This document shows, one piece after another, positions 1 to 8,514 of a stretch of DNA of 64,000 nucleotides. The position numbers and the translations under genes were made by a program. The stretch is from Bacillota bacterium (GTDB lineage: Bacteria; Bacillota; Clostridia; Lachnospirales; Lachnospiraceae). The number at the start of each line of letters is the position of its first letter. Position 1 is the stretch's first letter. Below the pieces are notes generated by a model that had not been told where the DNA came from, ran no database searches, and saw only the letters and a list, made by a program, of their open reading frames with translations. The DNA lies in assembly GCA_023439505.1 (NCBI GenBank), contig JAEXNR010000005.1, positions 62,001 through 126,000 of the forward strand. Reading direction: 5' to 3'.

Positions 1-1
1 A

Positions 2-736
2 TTAATCGGTTCTATCAGTAACTTTCTAAAGGACATTAAGGGGAATACGATCTTTCTGGTGAAGTTTTGTCTTGGCGCAGGTGCCGGAATCGGATCTTTG
101 GCTTTTGTGATACAGTGGTTGTTGGAACAATTTCCGCTGCCGGTATCCTTTTTCTTTCTGGGAGCGGTAATCGGAGGCATCCCTGCTTTGTATCAGAAGA
201 CAAAGGAAGTATCAATTCGGGTTTCTTCCGTTGTCTATTTTATCCTGGGGCTCGTCATTGTGATTTCCATTGGATTTATTCCGACGGGAAATTTTAATAT
301 CAGCAGCGGTTCTGGCGCAGGTCATTATGCCATGCTTCTGGTGACAGGGATCATTATTGCTCTGGCATTGATCTTACCGGGAATCAGTACCTCTCACATG
401 CTGCTTGTTCTTGGGATGTATGATACAATGCTGCTGGCAATCACAGAATTTGATGTGGTTTACATAGGGATTCTTGGCATTTCAACGCTGATTGGAATAT
501 TTCTGATCACGAAACCGTTGGAATGGACGATGAAGAAGTTTCCACATCAGACATATTGTATTATTATCGGATTTGTACTGGGCTCTACCTCTGAGATCTT
601 CCGGGATAAGATCTTACCCGCGATACCGGAGCATGGGAGCATGGTTTGGTGGGCATGCAATGGAATTCTTGCATTGGGCACCTTTATCCTTGGATATATG
701 GCAATCGTGTCGTTATCCAGATTCTCTAATGATTAA
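2..736 (+). CDS. DUF368 family membrane protein (5' end outside window)
   Basis: An open frame runs from the left edge to a stop at 736, so only the last 244 codons are present and the true start lies upstream. The visible part is almost all hydrophobic, with about six or seven membrane segments. The stretch around residues 120-140, with the motif LPGISTSHMLLVLGMYD, is typical of DUF368 integral membrane proteins. That family is linked in the literature to undecaprenyl-phosphate or polyprenyl-lipid recycling, which is family knowledge and not visible here. An internal GTG at 59 could be mistaken for the start, but the reading frame and membrane-protein character continue upstream of it (frame from base 2). 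The gene ends 33 bases before a strong hairpin terminator. Confidence 0.82.
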   Translation, partial: LIGSISNFLKDIKGNTIFLVKFCLGAGAGIGSLAFVIQWLLEQFPLPVSFFFLGAVIGGIPALYQKTKEVSIRVSSVVYFILGLVIVISIGFIPTGNFNISSGSGAGHYAMLLVTGIIIALALILPGISTSHMLLVLGMYDTMLLAITEFDVVYIGILGISTLIGIFLITKPLEWTMKKFPHQTYCIIIGFVLGSTSEIFRDKILPAIPEHGSMVWWACNGILALGTFILGYMAIVSLSRFSND

Positions 737-769
737 GAAAGAGCATTCATAACTTCTGATATAGGAAGG

Positions 770-832
770 AAGAAAGAAAAGAGGAATGAGGCAATTAACG
801 TGAGTTGATTCCCCATTCCTCTTTTCTTTCTT
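770..832 (+). terminator. Long-stem terminator hairpin after DUF368 gene
   Basis: The arms 770-788 and 814-832 are perfect reverse complements (19 bp) around a 25-base loop. The right arm is followed by further T/C-rich sequence (ttctttcttt). It fits an intrinsic terminator for the DUF368 gene. Confidence 0.7.
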
Positions 833-895
833 CTTTCTTTAGCGGTTCCTTATTATAAATAAAATTAGAAAAAGATTAAAAAGGGAAAATTTCAA

Positions 896-924
896 TTGAC
901 AATTACTAGTAAATGTAGTATTTA
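896..924 (+). promoter_or_regulatory. Candidate sigma-A promoter for SPFH gene
   Basis: TTGACA at 896-901 is a perfect -35 hexamer. Seventeen bases later lies TATTTA (919-924), a fair -10. It is 90 bases upstream of the SPFH start and in the right orientation. Confidence 0.4.
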
Positions 925-1014
925 TATGATATCAATATAATATCAAAACAATATAAAAACAAAAGCGCTGCTCTTGTTGGAAGTAAAATCAGACGGCGTA
1001 GAAAAGGGGCAAAT

Positions 1015-2037
1015 ATGAAGATAGAAGAACGCGGCAATGAGATGTATATTGTAGAAGAAAAAGAAATCAAGCCCTTTAGTGGCGGTATGGCTCTGCTTCT
1101 TGTGATAGCAGGCTTTGCCATTGCCATCTTACTGATTGTACTGGGAGGAATTCAGTTAGAAGCAATGCATTATGTATTTGGTGGTATCTTCATGACAGTG
1201 GGTGTTCTGGGAATCCTGGTTTTATGTATTATGCTTGGCGGATTCCATATCTTAAATCCCAATGAAGCACTGGTTTTAACCTTATTCGGCAAGTATTATG
1301 GCACCATTAAGAAAGAGGGCTTTTATTACACGAATCCGTTTGCGGGAGCAATTAATCCGGCCGCAAGAGGGACACAGCAGACAAATGTAGCAATCGCAAC
1401 CGGGACGACCGGTACGAATGCGCATATAAGCGCATCCACATCAGGGAAGAAGATCTCCACCAAAACCTTAACGATGAACAACGAGAAACAAAAGGTAAAT
1501 GATGTACTGGGAAATCCGATTATCATTGGAGCAGTGGTGATCTGGAGAGTTAAGGATCCTACAAAGGCGGTATTCAGTGTAGATAATTTTAAAACATTTT
1601 TATCCATACAATGTGACTCTACGATTCGTAATGTGGCAAGATTATACCCCTATGATTCCATGGAAGATGATGTGGATGAGAAGACCCTTCGCGGCAGCAG
1701 TCAGGAGATTGCGGAAAGTATGAGAGAGGAATTACAGCAAAGGGTACGTGAGGCGGGACTTGAAATCAAGGAAGTAAGAATTACACATCTATCCTATGCG
1801 GAAGAAATTGCCGCAGCCATGCTGCAAAGACAGCAGGCAGTTGCGATCATTGCAGCCCGCCAGAAGATAGTGGAAGGCGCTGTCAGCATGGTGAAAATGG
1901 CTATTGATCAATTAGGGCAGGAGGAAGTTGTGGTACTTGATGAGGAGAGAAAGGCAGCAATGGTAAGCAATCTACTGGTTGTTCTGTGCGGTAATAGGGA
2001 TGCCCAGCCCATTGTAAACAGTGGCTCAATTTATTAA
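1015..2037 (+). CDS. SPFH/band-7 domain membrane protein
   Basis: The 340-residue protein has a short charged N-terminus, two membrane segments (about residues 22-43 and 50-75) and then a long SPFH/band-7 region (about 85-290). That region includes the pattern GGFHILNPNEALVLTLFGKY at its start and a helical AAAMLQRQQAVAIIAARQ segment typical of the flotillin/stomatin group. Such proteins scaffold membrane microdomains or protease complexes; the exact role here cannot be read from sequence. The start at 1015 has AAAAGGGG five bases upstream; a second ATG at 1042 is possible. It lies 28 bases before a small Arc-like gene with a shared terminator, so the two are probably co-transcribed. Confidence 0.85.
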   Translation: MKIEERGNEMYIVEEKEIKPFSGGMALLLVIAGFAIAILLIVLGGIQLEAMHYVFGGIFMTVGVLGILVLCIMLGGFHILNPNEALVLTLFGKYYGTIKKEGFYYTNPFAGAINPAARGTQQTNVAIATGTTGTNAHISASTSGKKISTKTLTMNNEKQKVNDVLGNPIIIGAVVIWRVKDPTKAVFSVDNFKTFLSIQCDSTIRNVARLYPYDSMEDDVDEKTLRGSSQEIAESMREELQQRVREAGLEIKEVRITHLSYAEEIAAAMLQRQQAVAIIAARQKIVEGAVSMVKMAIDQLGQEEVVVLDEERKAAMVSNLLVVLCGNRDAQPIVNSGSIY

Positions 2038-2065
2038 TCGTTTGATGTTGTAAAGGATGTGGGAA

Positions 2066-2320
2066 ATGGAAGACAGGATCGAGGCAAAGGAAGAGAAACT
2101 TAAGGCGAGACTGGAAAATATCAGGGAAATGGAACAGGAAATTATAGCACGGGAAAAGGTCCTGAAAGAGAAAGAAAAAACGAAGAAACAAATTCTTCTG
2201 AGACTTTCTCCGAGCCTTTGGAATGAACTCGCATCCTGGGCAGAAGATGACTTTCGTTCGATTAACGGTCATATAGAATATCTACTCGCAGAAGCTGTGA
2301 GAAAGCGTAAGGAGAAATAG
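2066..2320 (+). CDS. Small coiled-coil/Arc-like protein
   Basis: This 84-residue protein has a charged coiled-coil N-terminal half (about residues 1-38). Its C-terminal segment (LRLSPSLWNELASWAEDD, then SINGHIEYLLAEAV) resembles the ribbon-helix-helix Arc/MetJ fold. The start at 2066 is preferred because AAAGGA sits eight bases upstream; the ATG at 2057 directly abuts that Shine-Dalgarno. It follows the SPFH gene by 28 bases, and in related genomes an Arc-type protein often accompanies this kind of SPFH protein (recollection, not checked). It could bind DNA or act as a partner of the SPFH protein. It ends just before a very good terminator. Confidence 0.7.
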   Translation: MEDRIEAKEEKLKARLENIREMEQEIIAREKVLKEKEKTKKQILLRLSPSLWNELASWAEDDFRSINGHIEYLLAEAVRKRKEK

Positions 2321-2330
2321 GTGGAAGAGA

Positions 2331-2374
2331 AAAATACTGCGGGACTTTGTATAAACAAAGTCCCGCAGTATTTT
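2331..2374 (+). terminator. Intrinsic terminator of SPFH-Arc unit
   Basis: Perfect 20-bp complementary arms (2331-2350 and 2355-2374) enclose a four-base loop, and the right arm ends in a run of T. This is among the strongest terminators in the window. Confidence 0.9.
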
Positions 2375-2421
2375 TTGTGTCTGTAAATCCTGATAAATAG
2401 GGCGTTTTAATAAATTTTAGT

Positions 2422-2450
2422 TTGATAATCAAAATAGTTTGTAATAAAAT
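2422..2450 (+). promoter_or_regulatory. Sigma-A promoter of 2-oxoacid oxidoreductase operon
   Basis: TTGATA (2422-2427), a 17-base spacer and TAAAAT (2445-2450) lie 90 bases upstream of the first gene, directly after the previous terminator. Confidence 0.55.
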
Positions 2451-2539
2451 GTTTGAAGGAGTATAATGTACATGTTAGAAATACAGTTCCATTATTTTTA
2501 TTTAAGGCATAACAATATTGTCAGAAACGGAGTGAGAAT

Positions 2540-2740
2540 ATGATCTCGATTTATGAAGAGAAATGTCAGGGATGTGGTCTGTGTGTGGTGACTTGTCCAA
2601 AAAAGAACTTAACCATTAACAAAAGCAAGGTAAACATAAGAGGATATTCTCCGGCTGCCCTATCGGGTGCAAATAATTGTAATGATTGTGCTTTATGCGC
2701 AGTAATGTGTCCCGACTGTGTGATAGAGGTAAGGAGGTAG
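2540..2740 (+). CDS. 2-oxoacid:ferredoxin oxidoreductase, ferredoxin-like (delta) subunit
   Basis: The 66-residue protein carries two [4Fe-4S] binding patterns: CQGCGLCVVTCP near the N-terminus and CNDCALCAVMCP near the C-terminus. It is the electron-transfer subunit of a four-part 2-oxoacid:ferredoxin oxidoreductase, passing electrons from the thiamine-diphosphate site to ferredoxin. The alpha-subunit gene starts three bases after its stop, so they are translationally linked. Length and cluster spacing are normal for KorD/VorD-type subunits. Whether the substrate is 2-oxoglutarate or a branched-chain 2-oxoacid cannot be told from this subunit. Confidence 0.85.
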   Translation: MISIYEEKCQGCGLCVVTCPKKNLTINKSKVNIRGYSPAALSGANNCNDCALCAVMCPDCVIEVRR

Positions 2741-2743
2741 ACA

Positions 2744-3802
2744 ATGGAACGTAAATTAATGAAAGGCAATGATGCAGTCGCGGAGGCAGCCATCAGAGCC
2801 GGCTGTAAATTTTATGCCGGTTATCCGATTACACCTCAGACAGAACTTCCGGAATATCTGGCCAAGTATATGGAGAAGGCAGGAGGCGTATTCCTTCAGG
2901 CAGAAAGTGAAATCTCAGCAATTAATATGGTATATGGAGCTGCAGGAGCAGGGGTCAGGGCAATGACGTCCTCATCCAGTCCGGGAATCAGCTTAAAACA
3001 GGAGGGGATCTCCTATATTGTGGGAAGTGAGCTTCCCTGTGTTATCGTCAATGTAATGAGAGTCGGGCCGGGTCTTGGGGGAATACAACCTTCTCAGTCC
3101 GATTATTTTCAGGCAACAAAGGGCGGTGGGCACGGTGATTATAAATTGGTGGTACTGACACCGAACAGTGTTCAGGAGATGTTTGATTTTACAATAGAAG
3201 CATTTGATATAGCGGACGAATTTCGTAATCCGGTGATGGTGCTTGCGGATGGAATACTTGGACAGATGATGGAATCCGTCGAACTTTCCAAACCTGAGGT
3301 TAAGAATTTTGACAAATCCTGGGCAACAACAGGAACCGATGGCCAACGAGCCCATAATGTAATTAATTCCTTATATATCAAACCGGAAGAATCGGAAGTG
3401 TTAAATCAGCGTCTGCAGGAGAAATATGAAATTATACAAAATACAAGGCAGCGAGCCCAGGTGATTCACCCGGAGGCGGATTTGATGCTGGTTGCATTTG
3501 GAATTATATCTCGTGTTGCAAAGCAGGCAATCGAAGAATTAACCCAAGAAGGGTATCGTGTAGGTTTGATCCGTCCGCAGATCGTATGGCCATTTCCGGA
3601 GAAGGCATTTGAAGCAGCCGCAAGGTCCTATCTGGTAGTGGAACTTAACAGCGGTCAGATGATAGAAGATGTTAGACTGGCGTTAAATGGCAGAGCACCG
3701 GTTGAATTTCTTGGCAGAATGGGCGGCACAGTCATCACGGTTGACGAGATTAAGGAAAAAGTAAAAGAAATGATAGGAGGCGGGAGCTATGCCGGAATTT
3801 AA
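2744..3802 (+). CDS. 2-oxoacid:ferredoxin oxidoreductase alpha subunit (VorB/KorA type)
   Basis: A 352-residue protein with the pyrimidine-binding and core domains of the pyruvate:ferredoxin oxidoreductase superfamily. GNDAVAEAAIRAGCKFYAGY and PITPQTELPEY near the N-terminus and the SSSSPGISLKQEGISY segment (about residue 80) are typical. Together with the beta subunit it oxidatively decarboxylates a 2-oxoacid to an acyl-CoA. It is closest by eye to proteins annotated VorB (3-methyl-2-oxobutanoate) or KorA (2-oxoglutarate). The 3' end overlaps the beta subunit by 14 bases. The ketoacyl synthase at the end of the operon favours branched-chain 2-oxoacids, but that is inference. Confidence 0.88.
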   Translation: MERKLMKGNDAVAEAAIRAGCKFYAGYPITPQTELPEYLAKYMEKAGGVFLQAESEISAINMVYGAAGAGVRAMTSSSSPGISLKQEGISYIVGSELPCVIVNVMRVGPGLGGIQPSQSDYFQATKGGGHGDYKLVVLTPNSVQEMFDFTIEAFDIADEFRNPVMVLADGILGQMMESVELSKPEVKNFDKSWATTGTDGQRAHNVINSLYIKPEESEVLNQRLQEKYEIIQNTRQRAQVIHPEADLMLVAFGIISRVAKQAIEELTQEGYRVGLIRPQIVWPFPEKAFEAAARSYLVVELNSGQMIEDVRLALNGRAPVEFLGRMGGTVITVDEIKEKVKEMIGGGSYAGI

Positions 3803-4538
3803 GAAACCTGAAGCCTTATTAGACGTTCCTATGCATTATTGTCCCGGATGTACCCATGGAATTATCCACCGTTTGGTGGCTCAGGCAATTGATGAGCTTG
3901 GGATAGAAGGCCGGACCATCGGCGTCGCATCTGTTGGGTGCTCCGTGTTTGCTTACAATTATTTTTCCTGTGACATGCAGCAGGCTTCCCACGGAAGGGC
4001 TCCGGCTGTGGCTACGGGAATTAAAAGAAATCTGAGTGATCGAATCGTATTTACTTATCAGGGGGATGGGGATCTTGCTGCCATCGGTACGGCAGAGATT
4101 GTTCATGCCGCAGCCCGTGGAGAGAATATCACAGTAATATTTGTAAACAATGCCATATATGGAATGACAGGCGGACAGATGGCACCGACCACCCTAAGCG
4201 GGCAGGTGACGCTTACTTCCCCTTATGGAAGAAGGGCAAAAGAAGGGTATCCCATCCGTATGTCTGAGATGCTTTCCACACTGGATGGTACCAGATATAT
4301 CGAAAGAGTATCGGTACATGATCCAAAACATATCCTAAAAGCCGGCAAGGCCATTAAGAAAGCCTTTGAGATGCAGATGAAGGGGGAAGGTTTTTCCATG
4401 GTAGAGGTTCTTTCCTCCTGCCCTACAAACTTAAAACTTACACCCGTACAGGCATTGGATTGGGTAAAGGATGAGATGATTCCTTACTATCCCCTTGGAA
4501 TATTAAAGGATGGAGGCAGGAATAATGAGAACAGATAA
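3789..4538 (+). CDS. 2-oxoacid:ferredoxin oxidoreductase beta subunit (thiamine-diphosphate binding)
   Basis: The 249-residue protein starts with a conserved YCPGCTHGIIHRLVAQA motif. It carries the thiamine-diphosphate/Mg signature GDGDLAAIGTAEIVHAAARG (about residues 94-113) followed by NNAIYGMTGGQ. This is the catalytic beta subunit partnered with the alpha subunit it overlaps by 14 bases. The start has GGAGGCGGGAG directly upstream. Its own 3' end overlaps the gamma subunit by 14 bases, giving a tightly coupled operon. Confidence 0.9.
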   Translation: MPEFKKPEALLDVPMHYCPGCTHGIIHRLVAQAIDELGIEGRTIGVASVGCSVFAYNYFSCDMQQASHGRAPAVATGIKRNLSDRIVFTYQGDGDLAAIGTAEIVHAAARGENITVIFVNNAIYGMTGGQMAPTTLSGQVTLTSPYGRRAKEGYPIRMSEMLSTLDGTRYIERVSVHDPKHILKAGKAIKKAFEMQMKGEGFSMVEVLSSCPTNLKLTPVQALDWVKDEMIPYYPLGILKDGGRNNENR

Positions 4539-5064
4539 TATAATTCTTTCCGGATTTGGCGGTCAGGGAATTGTGGCCGCAGGGAAGACCATAGCTTATG
4601 CAGGGATGCTGGATCAGAGAAAGGTATCCATGTTCCCCTCATACGGACCGGAGATGAGAGGTGGCTTTGCTAATTGCCATGTGATACTCTCCGATACAGA
4701 GATTGCGTCTCCCCTGGTATCCCAGGCAGATCTGGTCATGGCAATGAGCGTTCCTGCATTGGAGAAATTTGAAGCCTATGTAAAGCCCGGCAAGCTGCTG
4801 ATTGTAGACAGTCACCAGATTAAAAGGACACAATATCGAAGCGATATTGAGGTCATAGAAATTCCGGCAACCAAAATTGCATTGGAGATAGGAAATGTAA
4901 GATTTTCCAATGTGGTCATGATCGGTGCGATGATGGCTGCGATGAGGGTGCCCTCTATGGAAGGCATGACGGAAGCAATCAAAGATATGCTGCCCAAGGA
5001 TAAGGAGGCACTGATTCCCATGGAAATGGAAGCACTGCATCAGGGATTGAATTATTTAAAATAG
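4525..5064 (+). CDS. 2-oxoacid:ferredoxin oxidoreductase gamma subunit
   Basis: A 179-residue protein beginning MRTDNIILSGFGGQGIVAAG, the usual gamma-domain opening that contributes to CoA handling. PSYGPEMRGGFANC at about residues 39-52 is also characteristic. The start at 4525 is chosen over the ATG at 4510 because GGAGG lies at the right distance and the family begins here. It overlaps the beta gene by 14 bases and is followed 14 bases later by the ketoacyl synthase gene. Confidence 0.88.
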   Translation: MRTDNIILSGFGGQGIVAAGKTIAYAGMLDQRKVSMFPSYGPEMRGGFANCHVILSDTEIASPLVSQADLVMAMSVPALEKFEAYVKPGKLLIVDSHQIKRTQYRSDIEVIEIPATKIALEIGNVRFSNVVMIGAMMAAMRVPSMEGMTEAIKDMLPKDKEALIPMEMEALHQGLNYLK

Positions 5065-5078
5065 GAGTGACTAAGATA

Positions 5079-6059
5079 ATGAATAAAAGAGTGGGAATCA
5101 TCGGAATAGGAAGCTATGTGCCGGACCAAATCGTAACGAATTTTGACCTTGAGAAACTGGTGGATACAACGGACAAGTGGATTGTAGAACGAACAGGAAT
5201 TTCACAACGAAGAATCGCAGACAGCAATACTGCAACATCTGATCTGGCAGTCAAAGCGGCACAGAGGGCAATAGAGAATGCTCAGATCGCACCGGAAGAT
5301 ATCGATTTAATCCTTGTGGCAACTGTCACGCCGGATCAGTTCTTTCCTTCTACAGCTTGTTTGGTACAACATCAGATTCATGCAGTGAATGCAGCGGCGT
5401 TTGACATCTCTGCAGCATGTTCCGGTTTGATATATGCAATGAACACAGCGTGGCAGTACATTAAGACGGGGTGTTATAAGAATGTTCTGATTATTGGTGC
5501 GGATGCACTCTCTAAGATTACTGACTGGGAGGATCGAAATACCTGTGTTCTCTTCGGAGATGGGGCAGGTGCCCTTATAATCAGTGAAGTAGAGAAAGGT
5601 GGTATCTTATCCGTACATATGGGGTCGGACGGTGGCGGGGCCGATCTGTTAACCTGCCCTGCCTGCTATTTCAGGCCGGAGGATCTGGAGAAGAGAAACG
5701 GTGAGAAAAAACATACCACCTATATGAATGGAGGAGAAGTGTTTAAATTTGCCGTTAAAATTATGTCCCATGCCTATGAAAAGGCATTGGAGGGGGCTGA
5801 TAAGACGGCAAATGAAATTGACTGGTTCCTTCCACATCAGGCTAATTTAAGAATTATAGAGGCGGCAGCAAAGAAATTTAATGTTTCCATGGATAAATTT
5901 ATCGTAACCTTACAAAAGTTTGGTAATACCTCAGCATCCTCCATACCTATTGCGCTGGATGAGTACATCAGGAACGGTCGGGTGAAAAAGGGAGATACGA
6001 TTGCAATGGCGGCCTTTGGTGCAGGTCTGACCTGGGCGAGTGCAATTGTAGAGCTTTGA
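5079..6059 (+). CDS. fabH: Beta-ketoacyl-ACP synthase III (KAS III)
   Basis: A 326-residue condensing enzyme with the complete Cys-His-Asn triad: C114 in AACSGL, H253 in PHQAN and N283 in FGNTSAS. KAS III condenses an acyl-CoA with malonyl-ACP to start fatty-acid synthesis. The ATG at 5079 is preferred to the GTG at 5067 because AGGAG lies 11 bases upstream and overlaps the GTG. It is the last gene of the 2-oxoacid oxidoreductase operon, which suggests the acyl-CoA made upstream (perhaps isobutyryl- or methylbutyryl-CoA) is used as a primer. That link is inferred from position. Confidence 0.88.
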   Translation: MNKRVGIIGIGSYVPDQIVTNFDLEKLVDTTDKWIVERTGISQRRIADSNTATSDLAVKAAQRAIENAQIAPEDIDLILVATVTPDQFFPSTACLVQHQIHAVNAAAFDISAACSGLIYAMNTAWQYIKTGCYKNVLIIGADALSKITDWEDRNTCVLFGDGAGALIISEVEKGGILSVHMGSDGGGADLLTCPACYFRPEDLEKRNGEKKHTTYMNGGEVFKFAVKIMSHAYEKALEGADKTANEIDWFLPHQANLRIIEAAAKKFNVSMDKFIVTLQKFGNTSASSIPIALDEYIRNGRVKKGDTIAMAAFGAGLTWASAIVEL

Positions 6060-6063
6060 TATT

Positions 6064-6122
6064 AAAAAGCTGAGTATAATCTGATCAGAAATACTGACCG
6101 GATGTTACTCAGCCTTTTTCTT
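6064..6122. terminator. Terminator between convergent fabH and chemoreceptor genes
   Basis: CTGAGTA and TACTCAG arms, with flanking A-rich left and T-rich right ends, form a hairpin with one bulged base just after fabH. The T-run on the right serves the plus strand. Confidence 0.55.
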
Positions 6123-6143
6123 GTCATTTAGGACAAGAGAAGA

Positions 6144-8174
6144 TTATATTTTGAATTTACTAATTAATAATTGAAGCTGAGAAGTAATTAAGGATAAGCG
6201 CTCACTTGCACTTGCAATCTCATCCGTGGATGCGGTTTCTTCTTCCATAGCAGCGGACGCTTCTTCGGTAGAGGCGGCATTCTCCTCTGCACTGGCCGAA
6301 AGATTCTGGATGAGATCGAAGATTTCATCTTTGCGGTGCTGCATTTTACTGCTGGATTCATCTAAAATATCTACGGCATTTTTTGCAGTATGCATAGCAG
6401 AGGCAATCTCATTGAAGTTACCCTCCGTAAGTTTTACACGCTCGGACTGCTCCTTCACGATAACCTCAACTTCCTGCATCTTCTCCACGGCTGTGACAGC
6501 GTCTTCCTGTAAGGTTTGAACTATTTCATTGATCATCTTTGTTGAATTTGTAGACTGCTCGGCAAGCTTGCGGATTTCGTCGGCAACAACAGCAAAGCCT
6601 TTTCCTTGTTCCCCTGCTCTGGCTGCCTCAATGGCGGCGTTTAACGCCAGCAGATTGGTTTGGGCTGCTACCGCTGTGATAAAATCGCTGGCTTCGCTGA
6701 TTTTCTCCGAATTGGTCTGGGTTTTCAGGATACTGTTATATACGACATCGGAAGCCTGGCCATTGGCGTTGGTATTGATCGTCAAAGCATGAACAAGTTC
6801 CAGCCCTTTATTCACCAATGCACTCACGTGATTGGTTTCATCAGATAGTTCATTGATCGAGTGTTTGTCTTGATCAATCAGATTACCAAGTTCCAGCAGA
6901 CTCTGAGTACTTGCCTCTGTATTTGTCGCCTGCTCCGAGGCGCCTCGGGCAATTTCACTTATCGCAAGCGCAACCTCCTGAGCAGCCTTGGCAGACTGAC
7001 TTGAAGTAGCAGACAATTCCTCGGCTGTGGCAGTAACCTGACCTGCTGTATCAGCCGCATTGATTAAAAGTTCCCGGACATTATGCTCCATGGAGATCAG
7101 GGCGTCTGTGATTTCTCCAATCTCATCATCCCTATTTTTATAAGCCAAAAACTTCGCATTATCGTTGGAGCTAAAATCCAGGTTTGCCTGCTTCTTAATC
7201 ACAGACATAAGTAAAATAATTGGTTTTGAGACTCTGTCTCCGATGATTAAGGAGATGCTGATTACCGCAATAGTCGATAGAAGGGAGCAGATCAGTAGTA
7301 TCGTGAGCAGCTTTTCCACCGGACGTATATACTCTTTATCTGATATGGCAATGCCGAATTTCCATCCTGTTGTCTCAATGGTAGAGACTGCGAAATACCT
7401 CCGGCTTTCGTCATAGTCTTTTAGCCGACTAAGTTGGCTCCTATGTACCTGTTCCTGTATGGTTGCAGTTGATACATGAAGGATGTCATTCAAATTGACC
7501 TGGGAATCCTCCGTCGGCATAAAATCCGGATTGATATGAAGCATGATGTTATCCTCATCATCGGTTAGAAAGGCATAGCTATCATTCGTTGTAACGGATT
7601 TTTGCACAATTTCATTCAGTGTGCCAAGTTTAACATCCATACTTACCACACCAATAAGCTTATCCTCCCGGATAATTGCTTTTGATATGGAAGTGACCAT
7701 CTGATTGGTAACCATATCCAGGTAAGGTTTGCCGTAACTTAGCCCACTGCTTTGAACCGCATCCTGATACCAGGGTCTGGCTGTACAGTCATAGTCCGCT
7801 TTCGGCTGCCAACCGGAGCCATCCAGAAATACCTTGTCGGTAAATCCCATATAGATATCGGAAGAAAATGTATTCCCTTCATATTTGTGTTTTAACAGCT
7901 CAACGATAGGATCCTGATCAAGATCCTTCAAATTCGAGATTTGGTCTGCAAGTTCATTCACAATCTGACCCTGCACCATAAGCCATCCATTAATCTCGTT
8001 GGTACTTTTTTCGGATAAATTGATTAATTTCATATTATTTTCAGAAGATACAATTCGATAAGAGATAAAGCCTATGATAACGACTATCACAAGGAGTGAG
8101 ATGACATTCAACAGACTGAAAGACAGAACCAGCTTTGTTTTAATGCTCTTCCTATTTATTTTTTTGGTTTTCAA
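6144..8174 (-). CDS. Methyl-accepting chemotaxis protein with extracellular Cache-type sensor
   Basis: A 676-residue receptor. A cytoplasmic tail and first membrane helix (about residues 15-38) are followed by a large outer domain with dCache-like features (WYQDAVQSSGLSYGKPYLD). Then come a second helix (about 285-310), a HAMP region and a long helical signalling domain with the conserved hairpin tip NLLALNAAIEAARAGEQGKG. It senses a small ligand outside and controls CheA. Start choice: GGAGG lies seven bases before a TTG at 8174; the TTG at 8189 actually overlaps this GGAGG, so 8174 is the likely initiator. No CheR-docking pentapeptide is seen at the C-terminus. Confidence 0.88.
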   Translation of the reverse strand: MKTKKINRKSIKTKLVLSFSLLNVISLLVIVVIIGFISYRIVSSENNMKLINLSEKSTNEINGWLMVQGQIVNELADQISNLKDLDQDPIVELLKHKYEGNTFSSDIYMGFTDKVFLDGSGWQPKADYDCTARPWYQDAVQSSGLSYGKPYLDMVTNQMVTSISKAIIREDKLIGVVSMDVKLGTLNEIVQKSVTTNDSYAFLTDDEDNIMLHINPDFMPTEDSQVNLNDILHVSTATIQEQVHRSQLSRLKDYDESRRYFAVSTIETTGWKFGIAISDKEYIRPVEKLLTILLICSLLSTIAVISISLIIGDRVSKPIILLMSVIKKQANLDFSSNDNAKFLAYKNRDDEIGEITDALISMEHNVRELLINAADTAGQVTATAEELSATSSQSAKAAQEVALAISEIARGASEQATNTEASTQSLLELGNLIDQDKHSINELSDETNHVSALVNKGLELVHALTINTNANGQASDVVYNSILKTQTNSEKISEASDFITAVAAQTNLLALNAAIEAARAGEQGKGFAVVADEIRKLAEQSTNSTKMINEIVQTLQEDAVTAVEKMQEVEVIVKEQSERVKLTEGNFNEIASAMHTAKNAVDILDESSSKMQHRKDEIFDLIQNLSASAEENAASTEEASAAMEEETASTDEIASASERLSLITSQLQLLISKFKI

Positions 8175-8291
8175 ACTCAGATCCTCCAATTATGTATAAT
8201 TTGCTACGTTGTTCTTAGTCTTACTAAATTAAAAAACGATGATAGAAGGCCTTTTTGAACAGTTTAGACTATAACATACATTATTCGATTT

Positions 8292-8329
8292 GCAAAGTAA
8301 AATCTGGTTTGCAAAGTAAAATCTGGTTT
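8292..8329. repeat. Tandem 19-bp direct repeat
   Basis: The 19-base unit starting gcaaagtaaa occurs twice in direct succession (8292-8310 and 8311-8329) in the intergenic region between the divergent chemoreceptor and PilZ-like genes. It could be a regulatory site or simple slippage. Confidence 0.6.
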
Positions 8330-8514
8330 GTCAAGACGGTTTTCAAAATAAAGTATCATTTACCATGTAAAATCCATGATAATAGGATGTTTATCTTTTA
8401 TAAAGCAAAAGGCAAATATTGTGCCTTAAGGAATAATGTGGTATAATAAATTTCGTTTAATAAAACATGTTTCTGAACGATAAGGGAATGCTTCATATTC
8501 TGACTGAAAGGAAA

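Noticed and set aside
8255..8446. 63-codon open frame in the chemoreceptor/PilZ intergenic region
   Set aside because: It is built over the 19-bp tandem duplication, has no ribosome binding site and is in a promoter region.
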